Assembly: GCA_002409725.1 (NCBI GenBank)
Contig: DHOI01000130.1
Coordinates: 4,375 to 9,449 of the forward strand
Length of the DNA: 5,075 nucleotides
Reading direction: 5' to 3'
Origin: Christensenella sp. UBA5394
GTDB taxonomy: Bacteria > Bacillota > Clostridia > Christensenellales > CAG-138
Shown here: one piece after another, positions 1 through 5,075 of the stretch
Layout of the letters: each line of letters opens with the position of its first letter
How positions within the stretch are numbered: position 1 is the stretch's first letter
Position numbers and translations under genes: made by a program
Notes under the pieces: generated by a model
The model's input: the letters and a program-made list of their open reading frames with translations, nothing else
Told to the model about the DNA's origin: nothing
Database searches by the model: none

Positions 1-55
1 CCTGGGTCAGCAGGGAGCTGGAGGAAGGGCCGCTCAAATCCAGCCCTCGGTACAT
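1..55 (-). CDS. Possible 5' end of a gene after csrA (partial, unidentified)
   Basis: An ATG at 53-55 opens a frame to the window edge encoding MYRGLDLSGPSSSSLLTQ. A modest SD-like AAGGGTGG ends 11 bases upstream. It does not look like the start of flagellin, FliS, FliD or FlaG, which often follow csrA. The csrA frame itself is also open over the same stretch, so which frame is used is uncertain. The 67 bases between the csrA stop and this ATG show no clear terminator and no sigma-D promoter. Confidence 0.27.
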   Translation of the reverse strand, partial: MYRGLDLSGPSSSSLLTQ

Positions 56-122
56 GGATGACGATTCCACCCTTTTTCACGTCAATGGCACCGTCGAGCA
101 AATTGATGCCGTTGAGGTCGTT

Positions 123-395
123 TCAGTCCTGCTTTTCCTCTTTGGGGGTCTCCACTCTGGGCGCCTCCATGGCCTGGGCGGCATCCTTGAAGATGGCCGC
201 CAGGTTCATGCCGGAGGAGGCGGAGAGACGGTTGGCGTCCCGGGTCTGATCCACCGTTTCCCCGCGCAATACCTTCACGGTGCGGGGCGCGTCGATGCCC
301 AGGCGGACTTTATCGCCATTTACGCCCAACACGGTGATGCGTATCTCGCCTCCCAACAGCAGGCTTTCCTCAAGTTTTCTGGTTAATACTAACAT
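123..395 (-). CDS. csrA: Carbon storage / flagellin translational regulator CsrA
   Basis: A small RNA-binding protein that dimerises and blocks ribosome access at GGA motifs. In Gram-positive flagellates its main target is flagellin mRNA. Residues 1-60 are a standard CsrA: MLVLTRKLEESLLLGGEI (strand 1 with L4, T5, R6), then ITVLGV, VRLGIDAP and VKVLRGE with R44, the key RNA-contact arginine. Asn55 is kept; I recall N55 as important for FliW binding in B. subtilis CsrA. The protein has 90 residues against the usual 60-75, because of a tail from about 61 with AAIFKDAAQAM and a charged end. The start overlaps fliW by 26 bases, so synthesis of regulator and antagonist is probably coupled. A longer reading from ATG 461 is rejected because the family start is MLVL. 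The frame stays open past the TGA. Confidence 0.96.
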   Translation of the reverse strand: MLVLTRKLEESLLLGGEIRITVLGVNGDKVRLGIDAPRTVKVLRGETVDQTRDANRLSASSGMNLAAIFKDAAQAMEAPRVETPKEEKQD

Positions 396-879
396 CTGCC
401 TGCTCCTTCTTCTCCGGCTTGCGCGCTTCCTGCTCCCGGTAATAGGCGGCCAGGGCTTCAAAGGCCGGGTAGCGGATGGCGTTGGCCTGGGAATATTCCA
501 TAACGATCTGCCGGCCCTGCTTGCTGCGCAGGTTGATAAGCACCGGGGCCGAAAGGTTTACGGTGGCTTCGCGGATCTTCTCGGGCAGCACCATGGCGTT
601 TACGATGAGGATCTCCTCCACGCTGGGCGTACCGATGCTATGAAGCTCCGCATCATCCACATCCAGCTCGTAATCGGGCTTGATGAGGAAGGGGTTGATG
701 ATGGGCAACGATACGGTGGGGTCATCCACGGCCTGGAGCCATTGGATGGGCTCCGTGGCCTCGCATAGGATGATCGCATACCGTTTGAGCTGTTCGAAGC
801 CGAGCAGCCCCTCGCCGAAACTGATGATATGATCCGGGTTGATGGTGACGCGCCCGAACCGATGGGTTTCGATAATCAT
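370..879 (-). CDS. fliW: Flagellar assembly factor FliW (CsrA antagonist)
   Basis: FliW binds CsrA and blocks its RNA binding. Free flagellin competes for FliW, so CsrA is released and represses flagellin translation when flagellin builds up. The protein has 169 residues, against roughly 130-150 for typical members. Recognisable parts are ISFGEGLLGFEQLKRYAII (19-37), WLQAVDDP (47-54) and NPFLIKPDY (62-70), all characteristic of the beta-barrel FliW fold. The extra length is a polar, Lys/Glu-rich tail from about 146 on. That tail is encoded by the DNA carrying the csrA SD and start, so it may exist because of the overlap. The SD is a GGAGAGG just after the DUF6470 stop, about ten bases before the ATG. 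The start agrees with the usual N-terminal beta strand. Confidence 0.95.
   Translation of the reverse strand: MIIETHRFGRVTINPDHIISFGEGLLGFEQLKRYAIILCEATEPIQWLQAVDDPTVSLPIINPFLIKPDYELDVDDAELHSIGTPSVEEILIVNAMVLPEKIREATVNLSAPVLINLRSKQGRQIVMEYSQANAIRYPAFEALAAYYREQEARKPEKKEQADVSINQKT
403..408 (-). promoter_or_regulatory. Ribosome binding site of csrA, inside fliW
   Basis: The minus strand reads AAGGAG, seven bases before the ATG at 395, and is read in fliW as part of a Lys-Lys-Glu run. It supports ATG 395 over the upstream in-frame ATG at 461, which would add 22 basic residues foreign to CsrA. Confidence 0.8.
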
Positions 880-897
880 GGGTGGCTTTTCCTCTCC

Positions 898-1503
898 CTA
901 AATTTTCTCATCCAGCCGCTTGCCGTAGCCCCGTTGCTCCAGCATGCGAGCCTCGTTTTCGCCCACGCGAATGGTTTCGCCGTTGATTAGGCGTATCTCC
1001 ACCGTGTGGGGGGTAACGGTGATCTCCGGGCGCAAGCTCCCTTCCCAATGCATTTCCATTACGGGCGGATCCCATTCGATCTCCAGCTCGCCCTCTTCCC
1101 ATTCCACGTCGGGCATGGAGCGGGGCATATTGACCACATCTACCACCGGTATATCCTGATGCAAAACCGAATCCAGAGCCACCGTGGCCACCAGCTCCGG
1201 CCCGCCGGCTATGGCGTTTTGCAGGTTGCCCATCTGCTCGTTCTCGCTGGATATGTTGGCGATGTTCTCCAATGCCTTCTGACGGTATACCTGCTGCATG
1301 TGGCGGCGCTGCGCCGAAGGGGTTCTAAGGCCGGATTCGTTGCGCACCCTATCCCAATTCACCTTCATTTTAGGGCGCGTCCGCCGCACGCGCATTCTGG
1401 CGGGCTCCCGCTCGACCTTGAGGCGTAGGGGCTCATTGTGGATCTCCACCTTGGCATTGGTCGTTTTGATATCGAAATATGGCCTGGAACCCGAAACCTG
1501 CAA
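898..1503 (-). CDS. DUF6470 family protein (YviE-like), function unknown
   Basis: A 201-residue protein from the TTG at 1503, or 209 from the TTG at 1527; there is no ATG near the start. Position between flgL and fliW and the sequence style match B. subtilis YviE (DUF6470), which has no established function. Residues 17-48 contain four nine-residue units that each end in an alternating strand: AKVEI, LRLKV, ARMRV, PKMKV. Residues 55-100 are polar and probably helical. Residues 131-172 form a second, acidic set of strands with VEW, IEW and MHW, whose Trp residues (135, 144, 153) are again nine apart. The first set is basic and the second acidic, so the two may pair. There is no signal peptide or membrane segment, so it is probably cytoplasmic. 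A role in flagellar assembly or its control is inferred only from the operon. The gene ends with TAG 18 bases before fliW. Confidence 0.82.
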   Translation of the reverse strand: MQVSGSRPYFDIKTTNAKVEIHNEPLRLKVEREPARMRVRRTRPKMKVNWDRVRNESGLRTPSAQRRHMQQVYRQKALENIANISSENEQMGNLQNAIAGGPELVATVALDSVLHQDIPVVDVVNMPRSMPDVEWEEGELEIEWDPPVMEMHWEGSLRPEITVTPHTVEIRLINGETIRVGENEARMLEQRGYGKRLDEKI

Positions 1504-1511
1504 ACGGAACA

Positions 1512-1519
1512 CCCCCCTT
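1512..1519 (-). promoter_or_regulatory. G-rich ribosome binding site deciding a TTG start
   Basis: The minus strand reads AAGGGGGG, then eight bases, then TTG at 1501-1503. The other candidate starts are worse placed: the TTG at 1525-1527 has only a weak AGG upstream, and the GTG at 1510-1512 overlaps this site. It is the best argument for a TTG start at 1503. Confidence 0.55.
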
Positions 1520-1544
1520 GCAAACAAATCCTGCGTTTAGTCGT

Positions 1545-2525
1545 TTATTGCAAAAAGTCCAGCAGCGTGGGCATGATGACCCGCGCGCCCGCAGAAAGGC
1601 TCTGCTTATATACGGCCTCCGCCATTTTCCAATCCATGATGGTCTCCGCGGAATCAATATCCTCGATTTGAGAGCGGATCTCATTATAGTTGATCACATC
1701 CTCGGAATAGCGCTCGTCCAGAATGTCGATCTGGGTGGTCATGGCCCCGGCCTTCACTAGGCAGGAGGTGATCCGCTCATGAGCGCCATCCAGCTTGCCC
1801 AGGTAACCGCTCAGCTCGCCTGCTACATCGTCGGTGGAGGAATCCGAGTTCATCAGGCCGATGATGTCGTTCATGGTTTTGAAGAAGTTGTTATCGCCCA
1901 CGCCCACCACGTCGATGGCCGTCATGGAGATATCCATCTGCAGGCTATAGCCTACCTCCAGTGAGATGGTCTGGCTCTGCTCCTTCTCGATGGCGGTTTT
2001 ATTCACCACATCCGTAACATTGGAAAGATCCAACCCGTTATAGAGGATGGTATCGGTATCGTTGCCGTCCGCATCCTTGGCAAAGGTGAGAGGCTGATTG
2101 GAGGTATTGTAGCCGGCAAAGATATACTGATCGCCCACCACGGTATTGAGGGCATCCTTCACCGTATCCCTTAGCTCGCTCATCAGCACGGCGATGTTCT
2201 GCCTGTCTCCATCGTTTTTGATGCCGGTGGAGGCGGCGTTGACGACTTCGCTCTTGATAGAGGTCAGCTTGCTGCTCAGCTCCTGCAGGGTGCTCTCGCA
2301 TTGCTCCGACCAGTTGCGCGCGGTGATCAGGTTTCGTTGATATTGCTCGTAATTGGCCAGGCGCTGCCGGGCCGTGAGGGATTTGTATACACCCACCGGA
2401 TCGTCCGAAAGGCGGACGATCTTGCGGCCGCTGGAAAGTTGGGCCGTATATTTATCCATCTTGGCCTGATTGGTTTGCAAGTTGGACAGGAAGCTGGTCA
2501 CGATCATGCCGTTGGTGATGCGCAT
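1545..2525 (-). CDS. flgL: Flagellar hook-associated protein 3 (FlgL)
   Basis: A 326-residue protein of usual FlgL length. FlgL (HAP3) forms the second ring of the junction, between FlgK and the flagellin filament, and resembles flagellin at both ends. The N-terminal flagellin-type domain is clear: MRITNGMIVTSFLSNLQTNQ, then LSSGRKIVRLSDDPVGVYKS at about 30-49, with the 'SG.kI...sDDP' motif shared by FlgL and flagellins. A helical region runs to about 130, followed by VGDQYIFAGYNT at 130-141, a typical FlgL element. About 140-235 is a variable, Asp/Thr/Asn-rich outer domain. The C-terminal helix ends in LLDFLQ, like the 'SLLDFL' end of the family. Two cysteines (C76 and one near residue 255) are slightly unusual for an exported filament-type protein. 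The neighbouring flgK and the SD AAGGAGG support the ATG at 2525. Confidence 0.96.
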   Translation of the reverse strand: MRITNGMIVTSFLSNLQTNQAKMDKYTAQLSSGRKIVRLSDDPVGVYKSLTARQRLANYEQYQRNLITARNWSEQCESTLQELSSKLTSIKSEVVNAASTGIKNDGDRQNIAVLMSELRDTVKDALNTVVGDQYIFAGYNTSNQPLTFAKDADGNDTDTILYNGLDLSNVTDVVNKTAIEKEQSQTISLEVGYSLQMDISMTAIDVVGVGDNNFFKTMNDIIGLMNSDSSTDDVAGELSGYLGKLDGAHERITSCLVKAGAMTTQIDILDERYSEDVINYNEIRSQIEDIDSAETIMDWKMAEAVYKQSLSAGARVIMPTLLDFLQ

Positions 2526-2532
2526 GCTGTTT

Positions 2533-2539
2533 CCTCCTT
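2533..2539 (-). promoter_or_regulatory. Ribosome binding site of flgL
   Basis: The minus strand reads AAGGAGG, seven bases before the flgL ATG. It is one of the strongest SDs in the window and lies wholly in the 25-base flgK-flgL gap. Confidence 0.8.
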
Positions 2540-2550
2540 GGTTCGTTATC

Positions 2551-4194
2551 TTATCTGCCGACTGTACCCATTTTGTTGATGAGGGTGTCGAGCTCCTCGT
2601 CCATGGCCGTCATGATGCGGGCGTTGGCGTTGTAGGCATGGGTAAAGCGGATCATATTGGTGATTTCCTCGTCGATGGATACGGAGGATTCCGATGCCCG
2701 CTGCGCCACGATGGAGGCAATGCGGGTCTGCTGGGCGCCTTCCATGGTTTCGATCTTTTCCTGCTGGGTGCCCACGTTAGTTACCAGCAGCTTGAGCTGG
2801 GAGGAATAGTTATCCGGGTTGCCCGTGGCGTCCTTTTGGGAGAAGAGTGCTGCGATGTTTTTGAGGTTGTTGGCGTTGCCGCGCTGCATATTGAGGGTGC
2901 CGTCGTCGTTGAGCTGTCCCTCCACCGTCAGCCGCTCACTGGATGCGGCGATGAGGTAAACGTTTTTCTGGATATCCGTAGATACGGCGAAATTTCCGGC
3001 GGTGATCTTGCTATAATCGCCCTTGTCCACCTGGAAGAAGTTGATGCCCGTGGTAGAGGGATAATACACCGTGCCATCGGCCAAGGTGGAAGAGGGCAAC
3101 CCTGCCGTTGCACCCAGAGCATCCGCCTCTGTGAAGGGCAGGGTGTAGCCCTGCGCGTGTACCTCGTTGATCTCCTTGGCGATCTTGCGGGCCAATTCGT
3201 TGAGCTGGCTGGCCACATAGGGAACACCGTAGGTTTCCTCCGTGGTTCCATCCCGAAGGTCTAAATAAGCCTTTAGCGCGCCGCTCTGGATTAGTGCGGC
3301 GTCGTCAGGATTCTTGCTGGGCTGGCCCATTCCGTCCGCCCAGACTACGGAATACTGCTTGCGTATGATATCCGCGTTGGCCATCACGTCCATCTGGTTA
3401 TCCGCTCCCTGCGGATTCACGGCGAGCTCGTTGCGCTCTACGCCGTTCACCAGCGCCCGACCGCCGATGGTCACGGTGAGGTAGCCTTGGCTGTTTTCAT
3501 AATATTCGATATCCACCAGGCCGCTGAGCTTATCGAGCAAAAGGTTGCGGGAGTCGCGCAGGTCATTCGCCTTGGCGCCGGAGAGCTCGTAGCCGTGGAT
3601 CTGCCGGTTGAGGTTGGCGATAGATTGGGCGATATCGTTGATCTGCCCCACGGTAACGGCGATGGAGTTGTTGAGGTTCTCGTGCTGATCCTCCAGCTTG
3701 CCGTAAACATACTGGAAGGTCTCTGTGAGCTGCATAGCCTTGATCATCAAGTTGGTGCGCGATTCCAGGCTGGAAGGCTCTTCGACCAGGGAATCCAGGG
3801 CGGTCTTGAAGCCTGTAAGTGCGGTATCGATGCTGGAGGAGGTGGAGGTGGTCTCCAGCACGGAATTATAAAGCTGCTCCACCATGTAGAATTCGTTCAT
3901 CCTGGTGTTCCAATAGCCGGTGGCGTTGGCTTCCTCGCGATATTTGGCATCCGTGAAAAGGTTGCGCACCTGATCCACCGTCAGGGCTTCTACGCCGCGG
4001 CCGGTACTGGATTTGGTATCCAGGGCATATTGCACATTCATGGAAACAGGGGCGAGGGAGGCCGTATTCAGGCGCTGGCGGGTATAGCCCAGGGTATCCA
4101 CATTGGCAATGTTATGCCCCGTTACGTTTAGCTCGTTCTGGGAAGTATAGAGCCCGGAGCGGGCAATCTCCAGCCCATAAAAGGTCGATCTCAT
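2551..4194 (-). CDS. flgK: Flagellar hook-associated protein 1 (FlgK)
   Basis: A 547-residue protein within the normal FlgK range. FlgK (HAP1) is exported through the flagellar channel and forms the first ring of the hook-filament junction. The N-terminal D0 part carries the rod/hook signature at residues 14-40 (SGLYTSQNELNVTGHNIANV, then the LGYTRQ part). GRGVEALTVDQVRNLFTDAKYR at 65-86 matches the 'GtGV...iRr.d.fl..qyr' segment of the family. A long helical D1 region follows to about residue 200. The central part, about 205-480, is the variable outer region. The last 45 residues (503-547) are the conserved C-terminal helix with SIDEEITNMIRFTHAYNANA and ARIM..MDEELDTLINKMG. This helix pairs with the N-terminus and is the expected FlgN binding site. 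There is no cleavable signal peptide, as expected for type III export. The gene starts 53 bases after flgN and ends 25 bases before flgL. Confidence 0.97.
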   Translation of the reverse strand: MRSTFYGLEIARSGLYTSQNELNVTGHNIANVDTLGYTRQRLNTASLAPVSMNVQYALDTKSSTGRGVEALTVDQVRNLFTDAKYREEANATGYWNTRMNEFYMVEQLYNSVLETTSTSSSIDTALTGFKTALDSLVEEPSSLESRTNLMIKAMQLTETFQYVYGKLEDQHENLNNSIAVTVGQINDIAQSIANLNRQIHGYELSGAKANDLRDSRNLLLDKLSGLVDIEYYENSQGYLTVTIGGRALVNGVERNELAVNPQGADNQMDVMANADIIRKQYSVVWADGMGQPSKNPDDAALIQSGALKAYLDLRDGTTEETYGVPYVASQLNELARKIAKEINEVHAQGYTLPFTEADALGATAGLPSSTLADGTVYYPSTTGINFFQVDKGDYSKITAGNFAVSTDIQKNVYLIAASSERLTVEGQLNDDGTLNMQRGNANNLKNIAALFSQKDATGNPDNYSSQLKLLVTNVGTQQEKIETMEGAQQTRIASIVAQRASESSVSIDEEITNMIRFTHAYNANARIMTAMDEELDTLINKMGTVGR

Positions 4195-4200
4195 GTACGT

Positions 4201-4205
4201 ACCTC
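4201..4205 (-). promoter_or_regulatory. Ribosome binding site of flgK
   Basis: The minus strand reads GAGGT, then six bases (ACGTAC), then the flgK ATG. This agrees with the start deduced from the conserved FlgK N-terminus. Confidence 0.7.
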
Positions 4206-4238
4206 GTGTTTTCTGGTCAAAAAAGGGTAACCGGTCTT

Positions 4239-4246
4239 ATATCGGC
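4239..4246 (-). promoter_or_regulatory. Candidate sigma-D -10 element upstream of flgK
   Basis: The minus strand reads GCCGATAT, identical to the B. subtilis sigma-D -10 consensus, at the flgN stop and about 45 bases before the flgK start. No TAAA-like -35 is found 14-16 bases upstream (TGGA, TTGG and TTTG there). A second, seven-base match (GCCGATA) lies exactly 40 bases upstream inside flgN. An internal late promoter for flgKL would make biological sense, but half a promoter can arise by chance. Confidence 0.3.
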
Positions 4247-4247
4247 T

Positions 4248-4763
4248 TTATATCTCGCTATCCAAAAAGCGGTAGCCGCTATCGGCTTTTTCCGCTGGCG
4301 CACCGGAGGCGCCGTAGGTATCGCCCAGGCTTGTTTCCCGGGCCGTGCTATCCAACACAAAGGCGGCAAAGCTCAGGTTCATCTGCAGCAATTGCCTGTT
4401 CATATCGTTCTGCGCCCGCAGCTGCCGCATCACCTCTGCCAGTTCCCCGGCAACCGCAAGCAGGGCTTCCCGCTCGGGCGGCGTGACGTGCTCCGCCAGG
4501 GCGGACACGGTGAGGACTTCGGGGGCTACCCCCTTGCCCTCGGCGATCTTCGCCACGGCTTCCATCCGCAGGCGTTCCGCCTGGGCTGCCCGGGCCATCA
4601 GGGCCTCCTCCCGCTCGGTGAAGCCGCGCAGGGCCTCGAGGTCTTTATTGGCCTGCAGGACAGGTTCCTTTTCCCGGGCCAGCTGCAAAAGCTGGCCATA
4701 AACAGCCAGCAGGGCCGCCAGCTGCTCGCCCACCGCCTGATACAATGAAAGAACCCCCCTCAT
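4248..4763 (-). CDS. flgN: FlgN-type export chaperone for FlgK and FlgL
   Basis: A 171-residue, mostly helical protein, somewhat longer than the usual 140-160. FlgN (YvyG in B. subtilis) binds the C-terminal ends of FlgK and FlgL and delivers them to the flagellar export gate. Residues 8-70 are a long coiled-coil-like helix rich in Leu, Glu and Gln, with the typical pattern LLQLAREKEPVLQANKDLEAL followed by a FTEREEAL segment. Residues 97-142 form the second helix, and TYGASG at 149-154 matches the 'tY...G' motif near the end of many FlgN proteins. Its place between flgM and flgK supports the call. The ATG at 4763 sits in an ATGA overlap with flgM and has no SD of its own. An alternative in-frame TTG at 4743-4745 has a G6 SD eight bases upstream and would give 165 residues. 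The family is divergent, so the call rests on both sequence pattern and context. Confidence 0.88.
   Translation of the reverse strand: MRGVLSLYQAVGEQLAALLAVYGQLLQLAREKEPVLQANKDLEALRGFTEREEALMARAAQAERLRMEAVAKIAEGKGVAPEVLTVSALAEHVTPPEREALLAVAGELAEVMRQLRAQNDMNRQLLQMNLSFAAFVLDSTARETSLGDTYGASGAPAEKADSGYRFLDSEI
4264..4291 (-). other. Overlapping inverted repeats with T-tracts at the end of flgN
   Basis: Within the last codons of flgN the minus strand can form AGCCG-ATAG-CGGCT (4274-4287) or AGCGG-CTA-CCGCT (4268-4280). The second is followed directly by a run of T. The two hairpins share bases, so only one can form at a time. The whole unit is bounded by AAAAAGC and GCTTTTT (4264-4270 and 4285-4291), so it is also terminator-like on the plus strand. 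The stems are only five base pairs and lie in coding sequence, so a function is uncertain. Confidence 0.3.
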
Positions 4764-5032
4764 GAAAGCAGCTTATCGCAGATATCCTTGACCTCGACCT
4801 GGTAGCTGCCCGCGCGCATTTGCTCCATGATCTGGCTGATTTTGACCTCCTGGCCGGGCGTTGCCTCCTGCATGCTCTTGCGCGCCGCGCCAAAGGCCTC
4901 GGAAAAAAGCAGTGCCTCTGGGGAAAGCTCTACGCTATCCGTAGTGCCCTGGGCCTCGGGCAGCTTGGGCGTGGCCCCCGTTCTGATTTGATTATATTGT
5001 CCGATGATGGGGTTTACGGAACCGATTTTCAT
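4760..5032 (-). CDS. flgM: Anti-sigma-28 (sigma-D) factor FlgM
   Basis: A protein of 90 residues, the usual FlgM size. FlgM binds the flagellar sigma factor in the cytoplasm and keeps late genes silent until the hook-basal body is complete. The N-terminal third (MKIGSVNP start, then a Pro/Gly/Thr-rich stretch to about residue 32) looks disordered, as in the family. VELSPEA at 34-40 begins the first sigma-binding helix. Residues 63-90 form the conserved end: a KISQIMEQMRAGSYQVE segment, like the 'KI..L...I.SG.Y.V' signature, followed by a short helix DICDKLLS. The ATG at 5032 was chosen over the GTG at 5041 because of its SD. The TGA overlaps the flgN ATG (ATGA), so the two genes are probably translationally coupled. 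No sigma-D promoter is visible in the 43 bases upstream, so transcription probably comes from further up the operon. Confidence 0.93.
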   Translation of the reverse strand: MKIGSVNPIIGQYNQIRTGATPKLPEAQGTTDSVELSPEALLFSEAFGAARKSMQEATPGQEVKISQIMEQMRAGSYQVEVKDICDKLLS

Positions 5033-5037
5033 GGTAG

Positions 5038-5075
5038 TCACTCCTTTTTTGTATGACCGCTCTGTTCTCGAAGCG
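5038..5075 (-). CDS. Possible 3' end of an upstream operon gene (partial)
   Basis: One minus-strand frame is open from the window edge and ends with a TGA at 5038-5040. The readable tail is LREQSGHTKKE. The stop lies just downstream of the flgM SD and five bases before the flgM ATG, as expected for an upstream gene in the same operon. In B. subtilis the gene before flgM is yvyF, a zinc-ribbon flagellar operon protein, and a charged tail would fit that, but about eleven residues cannot identify a family. A chance open frame of this length is quite possible, so the call rests mainly on the spacing and on the lack of a visible promoter. Confidence 0.3.
   Translation of the reverse strand, partial: LREQSGHTKKE
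5041..5046 (-). promoter_or_regulatory. Ribosome binding site of flgM
   Basis: The minus strand reads AAGGAG followed by eight bases and then ATG at 5032. A GTG at 5039-5041 in the same frame would overlap this SD and so cannot use it. The site therefore fixes the ATG at 5032 as the start. Confidence 0.8.

Noticed and set aside
396..461. N-terminal extension of CsrA from the ATG at 461
   Set aside because: The 22 added residues are Arg/Lys/Pro-rich, lie wholly within fliW, and the SD plus the MLVL start place the true start at 395.
54..768. Plus-strand open frames opposite csrA and fliW
   Set aside because: They are mirrors of conserved genes on the other strand, with low-complexity translations and no supporting signals.
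880..897. CsrA-type hairpin over the fliW SD (GGG...CCC with GGA in the loop)
   Set aside because: Only a 3 + 2 base-pair interrupted stem can form, and GGA is expected in any strong SD, so there is no positive evidence for a CsrA site.
1512..1517. Phase-variable homopolymer (G6) at the DUF6470 start; also 4754-4759 in flgN
   Set aside because: Six G is short for slipped-strand switching, both genes are intact, and an SD function explains the tracts better.
2470..3264. Long plus-strand open frame (264 codons) across flgK
   Set aside because: It lies antisense to a clear, full-length FlgK, resembles no known protein, and is explained by the codon bias of flgK.
3487..4131. Plus-strand open frame (214 codons) antisense to the flgK N-terminal half
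   Set aside because: Same reason: it covers the conserved FlgK D0/D1 region and no SD supports it.
4210..4240. Possible terminator in the flgN-flgK gap (T6 after ACCGGTTACCC)
   Set aside because: The minus strand has a run of six T after a GC-rich stretch, but the palindromes there (ACCGGT, GGTTACC) leave no loop, so no stable stem precedes the T run.

Overview
The window is a late flagellar gene block, all on the minus strand, read from high to low coordinates: (end of an upstream gene) - flgM - flgN - flgK - flgL - DUF6470/yviE-like - fliW - csrA - (possible start of a next gene). The order matches the flgM-yvyG-flgK-flgL-yviE-fliW-csrA segment of Bacillus subtilis and its relatives. FliW together with the DUF6470 gene points to a Gram-positive-type (Bacillota) flagellar locus. 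The fairly GC-rich third codon positions, TTG/GTG start candidates and strong AAGGAG-type Shine-Dalgarno (SD) sites suggest a GC-rich member of the Clostridia. That placement is an inference and the genus cannot be told from this window.

Region by region: 5038-5075 may hold the last codons of an upstream operon gene. 4760-5032 is the anti-sigma factor FlgM. Its stop overlaps the ATG of flgN (4248-4763), the chaperone for the hook-filament junction proteins. 4195-4247 is a 53-base gap with the flgK SD and a perfect sigma-D-type -10 octamer that lacks a recognisable -35. 2551-4194 is FlgK and 1545-2525 is FlgL, the two junction proteins. 898-1503 (possibly to 1527) is the DUF6470 protein of unknown function, here with a regular nine-residue repeat. 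370-879 is FliW, and its end overlaps the start of csrA (123-395) by 26 bases. 1-122 lies downstream of csrA and holds at most the first codons of another gene. No tRNA, rRNA, CRISPR or mobile element is visible, and there is no gene-free stretch longer than about 120 bases.

How the parts work together, from family knowledge: FlgM holds sigma-28/sigma-D until the hook is finished and FlgM is removed. FlgN escorts FlgK and FlgL to the export gate, where they form the hook-filament junction. FliW binds free flagellin or CsrA, so that CsrA represses flagellin translation only while flagellin is in excess. The operon thus combines the junction parts with two checkpoints for filament assembly, one transcriptional (FlgM) and one translational (FliW/CsrA). 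This is an ordinary core flagellar locus and I see no new system in it. The points most worth a second look are the nine-residue repeat in the DUF6470 protein, the hairpin/-10 cluster between flgN and flgK, the paired G6 SD/TTG starts, and the long CsrA tail with an open frame behind it.
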